64,000 bases of DNA from Tribonema minus (lineage: Eukaryota; Sar; Xanthophyceae; Tribonematales; Tribonemataceae), in NCBI GenBank assembly GCA_017506865.1, contig JAFCMP010000001.1:2387432-2451431 (forward strand), written 5' to 3'. Position numbers and translations under genes: made by a program. Below the pieces are notes generated by a model. That model was not told the origin of the DNA, did not search any database, and worked only from the letters and a program-made list of their open reading frames with translations. This document shows, in pieces, positions 1 through 11,460 of the stretch; position 1 is the first letter of the stretch, and each line of letters begins with the position of its first letter.

Positions 1-2190
1 CACGCCGACACCTGTGAGCGCGAGCCCCGCTCCTGCGATGACGCCGCCCACCGCGCCCAGCAGCAGCCCCGGTATGCCGCTCGTCTTGAGGCCCATGATG
101 GGCGCCGCGACGACCATCGCCGCGCCGCCGCCGACGCCCTTCACCACCGCGCCGACGCCGCTGGCGAGGCCCTGCGCATTGGCAGTTACAGAAGGGGAAA
201 ATGAAGTTAATGGACGGGCATGGATGCGGACAGCAGTTTCCTCGTATTCATTGGACCAGCGCATTGATGTTGGCTACAATAGGGACATTACTGCCTAGTG
301 ACAGAGTAGACATGCGTCATCCATTGAAGACGTTCAAAAATGTAAATATGTACACCAGGACCCTTGGGACATAGTCTACATGTAATGCCACATTGCAAAT
401 AGGTGTGACCATACAAACATCAATTCAAACAACCGCTGCACCCATGCGAGTTCCACAAGATGCCTGACCTGAATTGGCGCCAATGAAGGTTTCAAGACCA
501 TAATTGTCGCTTAATGCCTTTGCGGACATTCACGTCAGCGGATCTACAACAGCTACAAGCCAACCAGCCACTTGCGGATTTAACCCCTCTGCAGCAGCAA
601 CACGGACCTCGTGCGTTGCTGCCAAGGCACTATTACTTGGTCTGCCAACGTGTACAAATTATAGATCCTTGGAGCAAGACATTCAATGTTGATCAGCAGC
701 CACAGCCGCGTGCGGGGCACACGTAGCAGCACACCCAGCTTGTCAGGCTACAGTTTGATATCTCAAAACGTAATGCAAGTGCGACACAGCTATACTGTCT
801 TGTCATGAATCAGGCCAGCAGGGCACCTAAATCAAATCAGCCGTTTGTGAGCTGCAGCTGAGCACCTCATAAGGAACATTGAAATATTCACGGCCTACAC
901 TCACTCAAGACCCCTTACATAACACATGCCAGGCCCACAAAGGCAAGCCTCCTCAACACTCATTTCCGTCACTTCACCTGCTGAAGTTTGGCCAATCTGA
1001 GGTGTGGCGAGCCCACACCTTTATTAGCTGTGGTGCGGGCTGGTCTGCTTTTTTTCTTTACACAGTTGACTGGCATCGTTTCCTTGTTTGATCCACAGTT
1101 ATGAGCACTTGTTCGAACTAGTACCCAAGAAACACAAGCGGCTGCACACATTTGTCTGCGCCAGCAGCGATGTCTAGAGTGTGCAGTGTTCTTCTACACG
1201 CACAACCAGCTTCAAGAATCGCCACTTTGATCTGGGTATTGGGCAGCGCCTGCTGGAGTGCGTCAGCAGTGCTGCACAGAATCTGCTGATTTATTACATG
1301 CATGAGCGGCTTTATGATCACAACTTAGCGTAAAATTGTGCAACAAATATGGTCCATGCTATAGCACTAGGACGACATGAAATATGCCAGGACTCCGTCA
1401 CCAAAGTGGTTCATGTGGTGTGAACACTCACATCAATGGCGTGCTTGGGCTTCTTGAGATGCATCAGGTCCTCCTCGACGTGGCCTGGGTGGCTGACGGC
1501 CTGGTTGTCCTCACCATCGCCCGGTTGAGTGGCACCGACGTACATTGTGCTGTATCTGAAAACAGGTGGTGAATTTCGCATGCGAACTGAACCAATAAAG
1601 ACGATGAAGAGGCCAGTTTCAGCGAAGAATGAAAGCGCATACTGCATCGAACTCCACGTGCAACTGGCACACAGTCAACGCAATGAAGGCAGTTGTCGTT
1701 GCGGTGCGCAAATCACGTGCGCGTGCATGTTGAATTGTTCACCACCACGTCACTGGCGCTGCCTGCCTGCCTGGAGTCTACAGCACATTATTCACACGCA
1801 AGCAACACTGCACACAGCCGCGCCGGCATTGCTCCAGGGAGCCAGCACACGCGTTTGTCGAGATTTCATGCAGCGGAGAATCCTTCACATCGACTTCGCC
1901 TCAGCGGGTTGGATACCGTCTGGCTGCACGCGTGAAGAATCGCAAGAATGAGGTGTAATGCGCAACCAGGGCTGCAACTTACATGCAGTCACTCTGCTGC
2001 TAGCTAGCTAGCCTGCACACACACATGTGTGATATCCTCGGATTTTGCCGAGCAGTTTAAAACACCCACTCACCGAGGTTCCGTAGCTGATGCAGAGACG
2101 ACGAAGCTTGGTCAGCAGCGAGACTTGCAGATGAAGGCTCTTGACGACGGCACCACCGTTGTCAGGTTGTGTGTGTGTGTGTGTGTCTAG
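1..2190 (-). CDS. 3' part of a gene with a glycine-rich helical-repeat exon (VPS13-C-terminus-like, tentative)
   Basis: Four exons on the minus strand join in frame: 2190-2074, 1923-1889, 1555-1432 and 171 to the window edge (phases 0/0, 0/2, 2/0, 0). Donors are gtgagt, gtgaag and gtgagt; the acceptor at 172-173 follows a pyrimidine tract. The second exon is only 35 nt. The 1555-1432 exon ends with the motif LKKPKHAID and joins directly to GLASGVGAVVKG, which is followed by a pattern of small residues (APIMGLKTSGIPGLLLGAVG). That alternation of Gly/Ala with a 'P-x-x-G' turn resembles the C-terminal segments of VPS13-type and related algal proteins, but I cannot confirm the family. The 5' end is not resolved: no in-frame ATG precedes the exon at 2190, and (GT)9 on the plus strand lies inside it. 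The gene would continue left of the window. It is head-to-head with SF1. Confidence 0.42.
2169..2186. repeat. (GT)9 microsatellite
   Basis: Nine GT units. It lies 118 nt upstream of the SF1 start codon and inside the proposed minus-strand exon, where it would encode alternating Thr-His. Confidence 0.9.
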
Positions 2191-2303
2191 CTGCTGAGGG
2201 GCAATAGATCGAGTCCTTCATATCGCGACATGGATGGGGGTATGTATATCTAAGGTAGGTATCTATTTCAAGTGCCTGCTAGCAAACCCACGCAGGCAGG
2301 ACG

Positions 2304-5300
2304 ATGGCGAGGGCTAAGGCAGCGAAGGGCAAGAAGAAGTCGCCGGCGAAGGCAGCAGCGGTTCCGGAGCCTGAGCCGGCTGCAGCAGAGCCAGTCGACG
2401 CTGAGGAGAAAGCAGTTGAGGCCGCACCAGAGCCCAAGCCTGTCGACCCTGTGGTGGCTGAGCCTGCACCTGCTGAGCCTGAGTCTCCTGCAGCTCCTGA
2501 CCCGGAGGACACCTATCACTATGAGGCCGAGCAAGAGAGGCAGGCGGAACTGAAACACATGCATCAGCCCATGAGAGTGTGGTATGGGAAAGTGGGCGGG
2601 GTAAAGATCCAGAGCTGGGGCGCCTTTCCAAGGTTCTGGCAAGATCTGGACAAGTGGTCTCCTTACAAGCAGGTGAATTTTTTGCGCGGATCACCACAGT
2701 GCAACTGCCGGCTTGATTGATGTGGTGCAGACAATAGGGAATCTGCCTTTCGCATCCTTCCGATGCACTCCTGACGGACGACCTACTGTACAATAGAGCT
2801 CTTTAGGGCCGCTGCACCCTGAAGGTTTGGTGTATGATCGTTCATCGGTTGGCCACTTTACTCATCGTGCCGCTTTCCAAACACATTTATTTGCTCATGG
2901 TGAAGTTACGACATCTACTAATGCCTTCCATGCATCACTGCAGACCTTGTAGACTTTCCGTGTCCATGTATCTGCAGAGCACCGGAGCTCTGTCAGTGTA
3001 GCTGTAATTGAATTTACACGTTGTCAGATGCATGTCTCAGTTGATGTGATACTTCGAAGTGTTCAGGGCACGGGCTCAACAGGATTGCAACACCCTTTTG
3101 CACAACGCACGTTTGCTCGGGTACCTAGTTGACAACTCCAGCTGGCATCATTGATAGCTCGGCAGTGCGCATCTGAGCTGGAAACGGACAGCGCTCTCTA
3201 CATGGGCCGTGGTTGTCCAATTGTCAACAGCTGGCGATGTCTGCCATAGTGGAGCCACGCAAGTACGGTGCACATCAAACTTTGCCTCTTTAGACAAGCG
3301 GTCAGGTCTGACACCATGTACGCCACCCCCTGCAACCCCCCACCGCAGGTCAAGAAAGCCTACCTCATGCACCTGGAAGGAATGGAGGTGGACCTGGAGG
3401 CCATCGCCGGCGCCGCCGCCGCCGCCAACGGGGCCGCCACGCCAGCGGACGCCGCAGCCGGCAATGGCGCTGCCGCCCCCAAGGCGGAGAGCGCAGTAGA
3501 GCCGAAGGCCGAGGAGGAGGCCGTCGCCGCAGATGCCATGGCCGTGGACGAGCCCGTGAAGCCGGAGGAGACGGCGAGGCCGGAGGAGACTGTGAAGCCG
3601 GAGGAGGAGGTGAAGCCGGAGGCGATGGCGGTGGACGCGGCGGCAGCAGATGGCGTTGATGTAAAGCCCGAGGACAATGGCGCCGCCGCCGATGGTGTCA
3701 AGCCGGAGGTCACGGCAGCGGCAGACGGCGAGGTGTGCGCAGATGGTGGCGCGGCGCCGCTGCTCACTGACGCTGCGATGGTCGATGCGGGCGTCAGCGC
3801 TCCGTGCGCTGCGGCGACGGCGACGGCGGGCGGCAGCGAGGCGCCGTCCGCGTCCGATGCGGGCACCGGGCTGGAGGAGGTGAGCGGCTCACTTGATGTT
3901 TTTTTGTGTCAGGGTGTGTCAGCTGTGTCGTCATGTCTCGCAGTAAGGGGTGTGTTCGCTGTGTTGGCGCGTTTTGGTGTCGGATGAGGGCGCTGGTGAC
4001 ACCACGCTGAGCTTATGGTTGAAGTTTGGGCAACTCGGTTGCTGTTGGCGCATCTGCTTTTTGCACTTGACATCCCCTTGTTTGACTAGAGGGTGCGTCA
4101 ATGGGTCAGGGCAACACGCGTCAAAGGCTGAGTTGGCCACCTCTTTGCATGACGACCCCAAGCGCGACCCCACCAGCAATCGCTGGTCGGCTACTCATGA
4201 CATTGCCTGCCGCACCAGCAGCGCAGCCATGATCAGCGCGATGCTTACACGATTTCAAAGCTGCATCGTCCAGCGCGACTGTCGCACGGGCGTTGCGCCA
4301 ACCCCTCCCACACCTGCCGCTGGAGGGCGCACACGGCGGCTTTCACCGAACAGCGGACGCCGACTCGAGGTGGCGGTGTGAGACGCCTTGCGCCCGCCAA
4401 CAGAACTTCAACTGCCGCTTACGCACTTCAACCTCTTGGACGTTTTTGCGCACTTCAACTCCTCATGTGCCTGTTGCGGCAAGCGCGTTCGCGCACGCTC
4501 TGGAGACACGCATATACCTACCCTCGCGATGCACTCGCTGGCCATCGCATCCCCACGAACTCCCCCTAAACCCCGCTTACCCCCCCCCCCGCCGCCGGCT
4601 CTACTTAGCGCGCACGCCCCAATTCAACGCGCGCGCTCGCACGCAGCTCTCCCATCCTAAACCCAATCATACCTACCCCACAACGCGCAGGACGGCGAGG
4701 CCGGCACGAAGCGCAAGCGCAAGAACCGCTGGGGCGAGGCCAAGAAGTCGCGCTGGGGCGACAAGGCGCCCGGCGACGCCCCCACAGGCGTCAGCACCCC
4801 GGAGGAGGCGGCGGCGGCTGCAGCAGCAGCGGCGGCGGCGGCGGTGGCGGCAGCGGCGGGCGAGAAGCCGTCGCGACGCAATAGGTGGAGCGCGGAGAAT
4901 GCGGTGCCTAACCTGGCGTCGCTCGCGGCGGGGGGGATACCGGGGCTGCCGCCGGACCTGACGCAGGAGCAGATCCAGGAGACGCTCGTGCTGCAGATGC
5001 GGCTCAAGCAGGTGACGGAGAGGATGGCGACGGTCGCGCAGGATGCGCTGGAGCGCGAGAACGACCCCAACAAGACGCCGTCGCCGCCGCCGCGCTACAA
5101 CTCGGACGGCAAGCGCATGAACACGCGCGAGGTGCGTACGCGTGCGCATGCTGCGCGCAACAGAAGACGGATGCCAGTCGTGTGCTGCTAGACGGGTTGT
5201 AGTCTGTCCGCGGGCTTGTGTAACTGTCGTAACCGCCAGGCATGCATCGGCAATGACTATGTACCTGCCATATTCGCCATCAGAGCCGTGATCGTGGACT

Positions 5301-8300
5301 GCCTGAAATGAGCCAGCTCTGGGTTTGCGCTGTAAACGCTGTAGCGTGTCAGTGGTCAACAGAGTGCCATGAAGCCTTGCAGCCGCAGCGCAGCAGCCGG
5401 CGCGCCGCCGCCGCCTGTTGGCACTCAGATGGCAGTGGCTCGTCGGCTCACAGCGTACCGCAGGAAAAGTGGCCCGACAGCGTGCTGCCGCCGTTGAGGA
5501 CGCGTCTTTGTGCCATTCGACAGAAGTAGGCTCACTGTAGTCACAATGCTGAAGTTGTGTGGGCAGATGGCCGTGGTGCCAGTGCACCCCCCATACCCCG
5601 GACGTTCCAGTGCGTGTGGCGCCGCTGCGTGCAGGTCAGGTCCGCCGCCGTCAAAATGTTGGCCCTCATCTTAACCCCACCTTTAACCCTAACGCTAATC
5701 TTAAACCCAGTTGACCATGCTCATGCATGGGGACATGCGTAATGCTTCATGGACCCTCATTCGTGCGCGCCATGCCGAGGGCCACGACTCGGCCACTGAC
5801 TCACTTGCGTGTTGTGCATCCAGGCCCCCGCTGTTTGCGGGCGGCGGCGGGCTTCCTGGACCCTTGTCGTGCACAGTGCGCAGATGACCGCTACTCACTG
5901 ACCTATTTTAAGCGCGTCGCGTCAACGACATCTGATTGGTCCTCGAGTCACTCAAACACTCACTCGTTCACTCGTGTGCCGCGTCGGGTGCGCATGCGTG
6001 AGCGCGGACCTGAGCGCAGCAACGCCATCTGCTCGGCCCTTGATTTTTTCACATACTCACCTACTCACTCACTCACGCATGCATTGCATCCATCAGGTGC
6101 GCATGCGCGAGGCGCTGGACCTGGAGCGCGGCAACATCATCGAGGACATGATCAAGCTCAACCCGCTGTACCAGCCGCCGGTGGACTACGTGAAGCGCAA
6201 GCCCTCGCGCAAGCTATACATACCCATCCGCGAGTACCCCGGCTACAACTTCATCGGCCTCATCATCGGGCCGCGCGGGAACACGCAGAAGCGCATGGAG
6301 CGCGAGAGGTGAGCTGAGCGCTGCCGCTGCCGCCGCTGCTGCCGTGTGACTCGCCTTCTGACGCCAACTTCAACCCTGAAGCCAGTCACGCGTCGCTGAC
6401 CTGTGCGACGCACCTCTCGAAACCTCCCGCTGCTCATCTGTGCAGCGGCTGCAGGATTGCCATCCGCGGGCGCGGCAGCACTGACACTGCGTGCTGCGTA
6501 TCTTTGAGCCCCGTGACGCGGTCTATGTATGCCACCCCCCCCCCCTGCCCATGCGTCGTTCGTGATGGTTTGCCCCCCCGCTACCTCTCCTCTCAGTGCC
6601 ATGCACGCGTCACTCACCCGTATCATGCGCTGCTAGATGCTGTATTGCTCAACGGCGCAGCATTACTGCCGTCGGCAGCGTGAAACCACCATGTATACTG
6701 CACACATCAGCAAGCCTAGCCCTAACCCTGACCCTGCATTGTGCGCCCCCATGCCCATCGATGGCGTTTTGATAACGCGTGCGACTCGCCTTCTGACACT
6801 AACTCTGAACCCTGCTGCCAGTCACGCGTCGCCGACCTGTGACATGCACTTGTCAAAACCTGGCACTACTTCTCTCTGCAGCGGCTGCAAGATTGCCATT
6901 CGTGGGCGCGGCAGCGTGAAGGAGGGCGCGCGCCGCACGGGCGTCAAGTCGGTGGACGAGGAGGACGACCTGCACGTGTACGTGCAGGGCGACACGGAGG
7001 AGCAGGTGGAGAAGGCCGCCGCAGAGGTGAGCGCAAAGTTCATACTTCAAGAAATATGCACATTTATTTCCAAGAAGTGTAAACATGTACTTTTTTTTCG
7101 AATTATAGGCGACAGACGAGCAGGACAATCTGCACGTGTACGTGCAGGGCGACACGGAGGAGCAGGTGGAGAAGGCTGCTGCAGAGGTGAGCGCAACATT
7201 GTATACTTCGAAGTACACATTTGCTTTTAAGAAGTGTAAGAATGTACTCTGAGTGATAGGCAGTGGACGAGCAGGACAATCTGCACGTGTACGTGCAGGG
7301 CGACACGGAGGAGCTGGTGGAGAAGGCCGCCGCAGAGGTGAGCGCGGACTGTGTGTATGTATATTCTATACTTTTGAAAGTATACGAGTGTACTTTGAGG
7401 TTGGTCCTACATCATAGTCGGCGGATGAGGGAGGAGAATGACCTGCTTATGTCAGTACAGGGCGATACGGAGACGCAGGTGGACAAGGTCGCCGCGGAGG
7501 CAAAGTGGTACTCCTTGTATCCATACCCTAAAGCTGTACTTTGACTTGCTTCAAGTACTTGCAGGCATCGTGTAGACCGTACGCAAAGCGCCTTCATAGG
7601 CAAGTACACTCCAGTTGAAGTGCCCGGGAAGGGCACGTCACGTCCGCATGTTGCCACCGCTTGGCGTTATAGATGCGCGTAGGTCACTGCCTCGCGCTCC
7701 AAGGGGCAGCGACAGAAGTGCGGAGTTCACACCAGAAAGCTCTGCACTGCGCTGCCAAACATGTACCCGCAGCCGAAGCATGCGCTACCCTCTGCGCACC
7801 ACCGACCGCTGACTCTCAGACTCCGCCCGCATGAGTCATGAATCAGCCAAGGGCTGCAGCGCCCACCCCCTGACCGCTTCCCAACTTCACATGAATTGCC
7901 TCAACACGCATCGATGACCCCCCCTCCCCCCCCCCACCGCTGCCACCACGTCACATTGCCAACCCCAACTTTGCTGACTCCCCCCTCCCCCCCCCCCAAC
8001 CTACCTCTTGTGAAATCCAGGTGGCGGGCCTGCTGCGCCCCGTAGACGACGACCTGAACGAGCACAAGCAGAAGCAGCTGCGCGAGCTCGCGCTGATCAA
8101 CGGCACGCTGCGCGACGACGAGTTCTGCCACATCTGCGGCGAGAAGGGCCACCGCCAGTATGAGGTACGTATGCTTGTGCGTGCACGAATTTGCAAGTTC
8201 TTGGAATTGTTTTTGCATCATGGGCGCCAATGAGTTTTGCCACATCTGCGACGAGAAGGGGCACCGCCAGTATGAGGAAAGTGCGTATGCCTGCACATAT

Positions 8301-11300
8301 CTGGTGCGGTTTCCATCACGTGTTGCCATTAAGCATCACTGTGACGACTGTAAAACGCTACAACTGCAGCGAGAAAGGGGCACTGCCAATATGAGGTAGT
8401 TCTACGTATGTATGCACTACACGCAGTGTTGGTGTTTCCGTGATCATGTTTTTTTACCATGAGTATCGACACGTCCCGTCACATCAGCGCTGAGACAAGG
8501 GCACCGCCACGTCGAAGTACAAACGGATTATATGCCGTGCAGATGTAGTGATTCCGTGTTCCATGTTCGTTGACCGTGAGTATGGACCGGTTCTGTCGCA
8601 TGATTGCTGGGAAGGAGCGCTGCCAGTAGGAGATACGTATATTCACGCAAACCAGTACCGTTACAGCACGAATTCGCCCCCATGCGGCGACCAATGTGCA
8701 TATTTCTTGTATGATGATCAACATTGGCCCTTTGAGGTCAACTGCAGACATTTGGAATCCATGATCTAATCTCTCCTCCTCGCTTCCCCTCCCCCCCCAT
8801 TCCCCCCCCCGCTCCCCATCTTTCAAACAGTGCCCCAAGCGCGCCGCGCAGAGCCGCCCCGCCGTGGAGGTGCGCTGCGCCATCTGCGGCGACACGAGCC
8901 ACCCCACGCGCGACTGCAGGCAGGCGCCGGGTGGCGGCGGCGGCGCCGCGGACCCCACCAAGGCAGCAGCGCTCGACAACGTAAGTTCAAGTTTGAAGTA
9001 GTTCGAAGTATGAGATTCACACAGGGTTCCTGGCTAAACCTCCGCCCTTGCGCCTCGAGGGTTTAGCCCCGCCGTTGCGCCCCCTTGCACCCCAGGGGGG
9101 TGCTATAAGGGTGAGGCGCATGCGGCTAAACTCCCTGCTGTATATAGCCATATATAGCCATATCTACAACAAATCATCGCTCGGCGACACACATGCATCA
9201 CAGAGAGGACCCGCTGCAGCCTCGGAACCCCATTCGCGGCTTTCTTTTGCACCCGAAAGGTCGCGAACCAATAGGATTAGGGTTAGGGCTAGGGTTAGGC
9301 CAGAGTAAGAGTTGGGGTTAGGGGTAGTGCACTGTTGGAGCTTTCCTGGCATGATTGCATGGTAAAACCTAGCAAGTACCCAATGATGACCAAGGCGCTT
9401 TGAAGCCCCGTATTTGCTTGAGCTACAGCGTTCTGCGCGCCAAAGGGTTGCGCCGTTGCGCCCCAGGGCTAAACTAGGTTTAGCCTCAGGGGGGAGGCTA
9501 AACATGTTGCGCCCACCCCCTTATAGTTTAACCGGGAATTCTGGTTTCACAATCAGCCTTTGGGTATTAAACTTTACTTTGTTCAAGTATTTACACTAAA
9601 AAAAGTTGTAGTTTGGCAGGCGCCGCGGACCCCACCAAGGCAGCAGCGCTCGACAACGAAAGTACTACTTGAAGTAGCCTGAAGTATGAGTGTCACGATT
9701 AGGCTTTCAATACTTAAAGGAGTACATGCTTCAGGACGCTGAAATGTGTATAAGCAGTACAGTTGTAGTTTGGTAGGCGCTGCGGACCCCACTAAGGCAG
9801 CAGCGCTCGACAACGTGATTACTAGTCTGGAGTATGAGTTGACAAATAAATAGGCCTTAAGTTGTAGAAGTATACTGTAACACGTTGAAGTACAAACAGT
9901 ACAGTTGTTATTTGATAGGTGCCGTAGACCGTAGCGCTCGGCAACGCACATGCCAGTCTGCAGCAAACGGGGTGTTCGGTATTGTACTTCAGTACAAGTG
10001 CAGGTGAAGGCGAGGCATGTCAAGCTTGGGCGCCACAGACCCCTCCAAGGCTGCAGCGCTCGGCAATGTGAGTAGTGACTTTGAACTGAAGTTGGGTTAA
10101 CACAAAAATACCATAGATGCAGGTTCATCGGTATGCGCTGTTGCTGCGGAGCCCACCAAGTTTTCAGCGATCAAGAGTGCAACTATTGTTTGTCATGACT
10201 GCTATCACGTATTGCAGGTACGGATGGTTCGTGTGCAGTGCGACCTGACACGCGCCGCTCCTACGCTTCATGCGCTTTCAGCAGCAGATGCATCGTTGGT
10301 ATAGAACCTTGTATTTCACCCCTCCATAAACGCACTGCTTCTAACTGTGCCCCCCCCCCCCCCCCCCCCGCCCCCCTCCCCCCTTCGCCCCCCCCATTCA
10401 TGTTCAACAGGAGTACCTCAACTTCATGGCGGAGCTCGGCGACCCCAACGCCGCCGCTCAGGCCGCGCATCAGCAGGCCAGCGGCCCGCGCCCCTCGCAG
10501 CAGCAGCAGCAGGCGGCGACGCTGTTCGGCGGCAAGGGCGGCGGCGGCGCTGCGCCGCTGCAGCAGCAGCTGGCCGAGCTGCAGGCGCGCGCGACGCAGC
10601 AGAACGCCGCCGCGGCGGCGGCGGGCGCGAAGCCCTCGCGCCACATCGTGTACACGCCGCCGACGTCCGCCGCCGCCGCCGCCGCCACGTCCGCGGCGCC
10701 GGCGGCGGCGCCCAGGGTCAAGCACATCGTATACGAGCCGCCCAAGGCGCGCGCGCAGATGCCGCCGCCGCAGCCGCAGCAGCAGCAGCAGCGGTCGCTG
10801 TCGTACGGCGCGCCGCCGCCGATGCCCCAGCCGCCGCGCCCGTACATGTCGCCGCCGCCGTTCATCCCGCCGCCGCACCTCGCGCCCGCCCCCGCGCCCT
10901 CGCCCTACGGCGCGTACCCCGGGGCCGCGCCCAGCGCGCCCCCCCCGCTGCCCAAGGCCCCCGGCGCCGCCGGCGGCAAGCCGCCGCAGTTTGCGCCGCC
11001 CCCCGCCGGCGCGCCGCCCGGCGGCTACGGCGCGCCGCCGCTGCCGCCGCAGCAGCACACGCAGCCGCCGCTGCCGGGACAGCCGCCGCTGCCCGGCGGC
11101 GGCGGCGCGCCCGCGGTGCAGTACGTGGATCAGTTCGGTAACCCGCTAAACCCGGCGTTCGCCGCGCAGTTCGCACCCGTGCAGTACGTCGACCAGTTCG
11201 GCAACCCCGTCACGGCGTTTGGCACGCCGCTGCCGCCGCCGTCGAGCGGCGCCGGCGGCGGCGGCGCTGGCGCGACTCCCTACTATGGGGCGCCGCCGCC

Positions 11301-11460
11301 GCTGCCGGGGTACTCACCGCCGCCGCCGCTGCCGCAGCCCGGCGGCGGCGGCGCGCAGCCGCCGCTGCCGCCGCAGGACGGGCAGCCACCGCTGCCGCCG
11401 CAGCAGTCGGGACAGCCGCCGCTGCCGCCGCCACCGCTGCCGGTAATTGCTAACTACTGA
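2304..11460 (+). CDS. SF1: Splicing factor 1 / branch-point binding protein (SF1/BBP)
   Basis: Eight exons: 2304-2672, 3349-3879, 4691-5131, 6097-6308, 6882-7026, 8021-8164, 8831-8980, 10411-11460. They sum to 3042 nt (1013 aa), and all phases agree. SF1/BBP binds the intron branch-point sequence early in spliceosome assembly in the nucleus. Residues 1-300 are an Ala/Glu/Pro-rich extension not usual for the family. Then come basic Trp-containing ULM-like motifs ([16 protein letters not shown]), the [17 protein letters not shown] helix-hairpin region, and a KH domain with the GPRG loop at ~505-508. The QUA2-like segment [11 protein letters not shown] follows, then two CX2CX4HX4C zinc knuckles; the first ([14 protein letters not shown]) is split by an intron. 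After [10 protein letters not shown] comes a ~330-residue Pro/Gln/Gly tail. That tail contains HIVY(T/E)PP twice and QYVDQFGNP twice. Phases support joining exons 1-2 to the rest, but a separate upstream gene cannot be fully excluded. Confidence 0.9.
7109..7186 (+). repeat. In-frame duplicate of the 3' end of SF1 exon 5 (copy 1)
   Basis: This 78-nt copy of the exon-5 end lies in the following intron. It is bounded by an AG acceptor (tttcgaattatag) and the same gtgagcgca donor as the real exon. It is open in phase 0-0 and encodes a 26-residue near-copy containing [20 protein letters not shown]. If included it would repeat the last part of the KH/QUA2 region. It could be a cassette exon or an unused pseudo-exon; the standard protein skips it. 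Confidence 0.8.
7260..7337 (+). repeat. In-frame duplicate of the 3' end of SF1 exon 5 (copy 2)
   Basis: A second 78-nt copy, again AG-bounded (gagtgatag) with a gtgagcgcg donor and open in phase 0-0. Its unit spacing from copy 1 is 151 nt. It differs from copy 1 by a few codons (for example EELVEK for EEQVEK). Confidence 0.8.
7418..7499 (+). repeat. Degenerate third copy of the SF1 exon-5 end
   Basis: The match to the exon end is weaker (motif [20 protein letters not shown]). The frame is shifted relative to its AG, and the donor has changed from gtgagc to gcaaag. It looks like the oldest and most decayed member of the array. Confidence 0.65.
8229..8635 (+). repeat. Decaying tandem copies of the SF1 zinc-knuckle exon end
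   Basis: After the real exon end (GEKGHRQYE, 8164) the intron holds similar segments at about 8229-8278 ([15 protein letters not shown], donor changed to gaaagt), 8366-8396 (followed by gtagtt), 8489-8517 and 8585-8631. Similarity falls with each copy. None rebuilds a full exon with both splice sites. Confidence 0.6.
9022..9543. mobile_element. Non-autonomous hAT-like element (MITE) in SF1 intron 7
   Basis: The left end CAGGGTTCCTGGCTAAAC and the inverted right end CAGAATTCCCGGTTAAAC match at 14 of 18 positions. The flanks are gattcaca (9014-9021) and gtttcaca (9544-9551), 7 of 8 identical, which fits an 8-bp target duplication. CAGRG-type termini with 8-bp duplications are typical of hAT elements. 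The neighbouring tandem unit (9659-9720) shows the uninterrupted sequence, an 'empty site'. Inside are further inverted GGCTAAAC/GTTTAGCC blocks and a telomere-like stretch at 9271-9300. No transposase is present. Confidence 0.6.
9616..10175 (+). repeat. Tandem copies of the SF1 exon-7 3' end
   Basis: The real exon end encodes [12 protein letters not shown] and is followed by gtaagt (8981). Copies of this exon edge recur at about 9616-9658, 9776-9814, 9918-9946, 10024-10067 and 10140-10175, each followed by similar intron sequence (gaagta... motifs). The donor is changed in the first copies (aaagta, tgatta) and GT-like again in the 10067 copy (gtgagta). Spacing is about 110-160 nt. Confidence 0.75.
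10340..10410 (+). promoter_or_regulatory. Branch site, poly-C tract and acceptor of the last SF1 intron
   Basis: The branch-site-like ttctaactg (10339-10347) is followed by about 20 consecutive C, further C-rich sequence and the acceptor ttcaacag at 10410. This is the clearest example of the C-run polypyrimidine tracts that precede acceptors in this window. Confidence 0.6.

Noticed and set aside
4673..5587. 304-codon minus-strand frame
   Set aside because: It is antisense to SF1 exon 3 and its intron, and is Arg/His-rich with no recognisable motif.
10261..11176. Long open frames on both strands across the last SF1 exon
   Set aside because: They are Arg/Ala/Pro-rich shadows of a GC-rich Pro/Gln coding exon. 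Only one frame joins to [10 protein letters not shown] and ends at a sensible stop.
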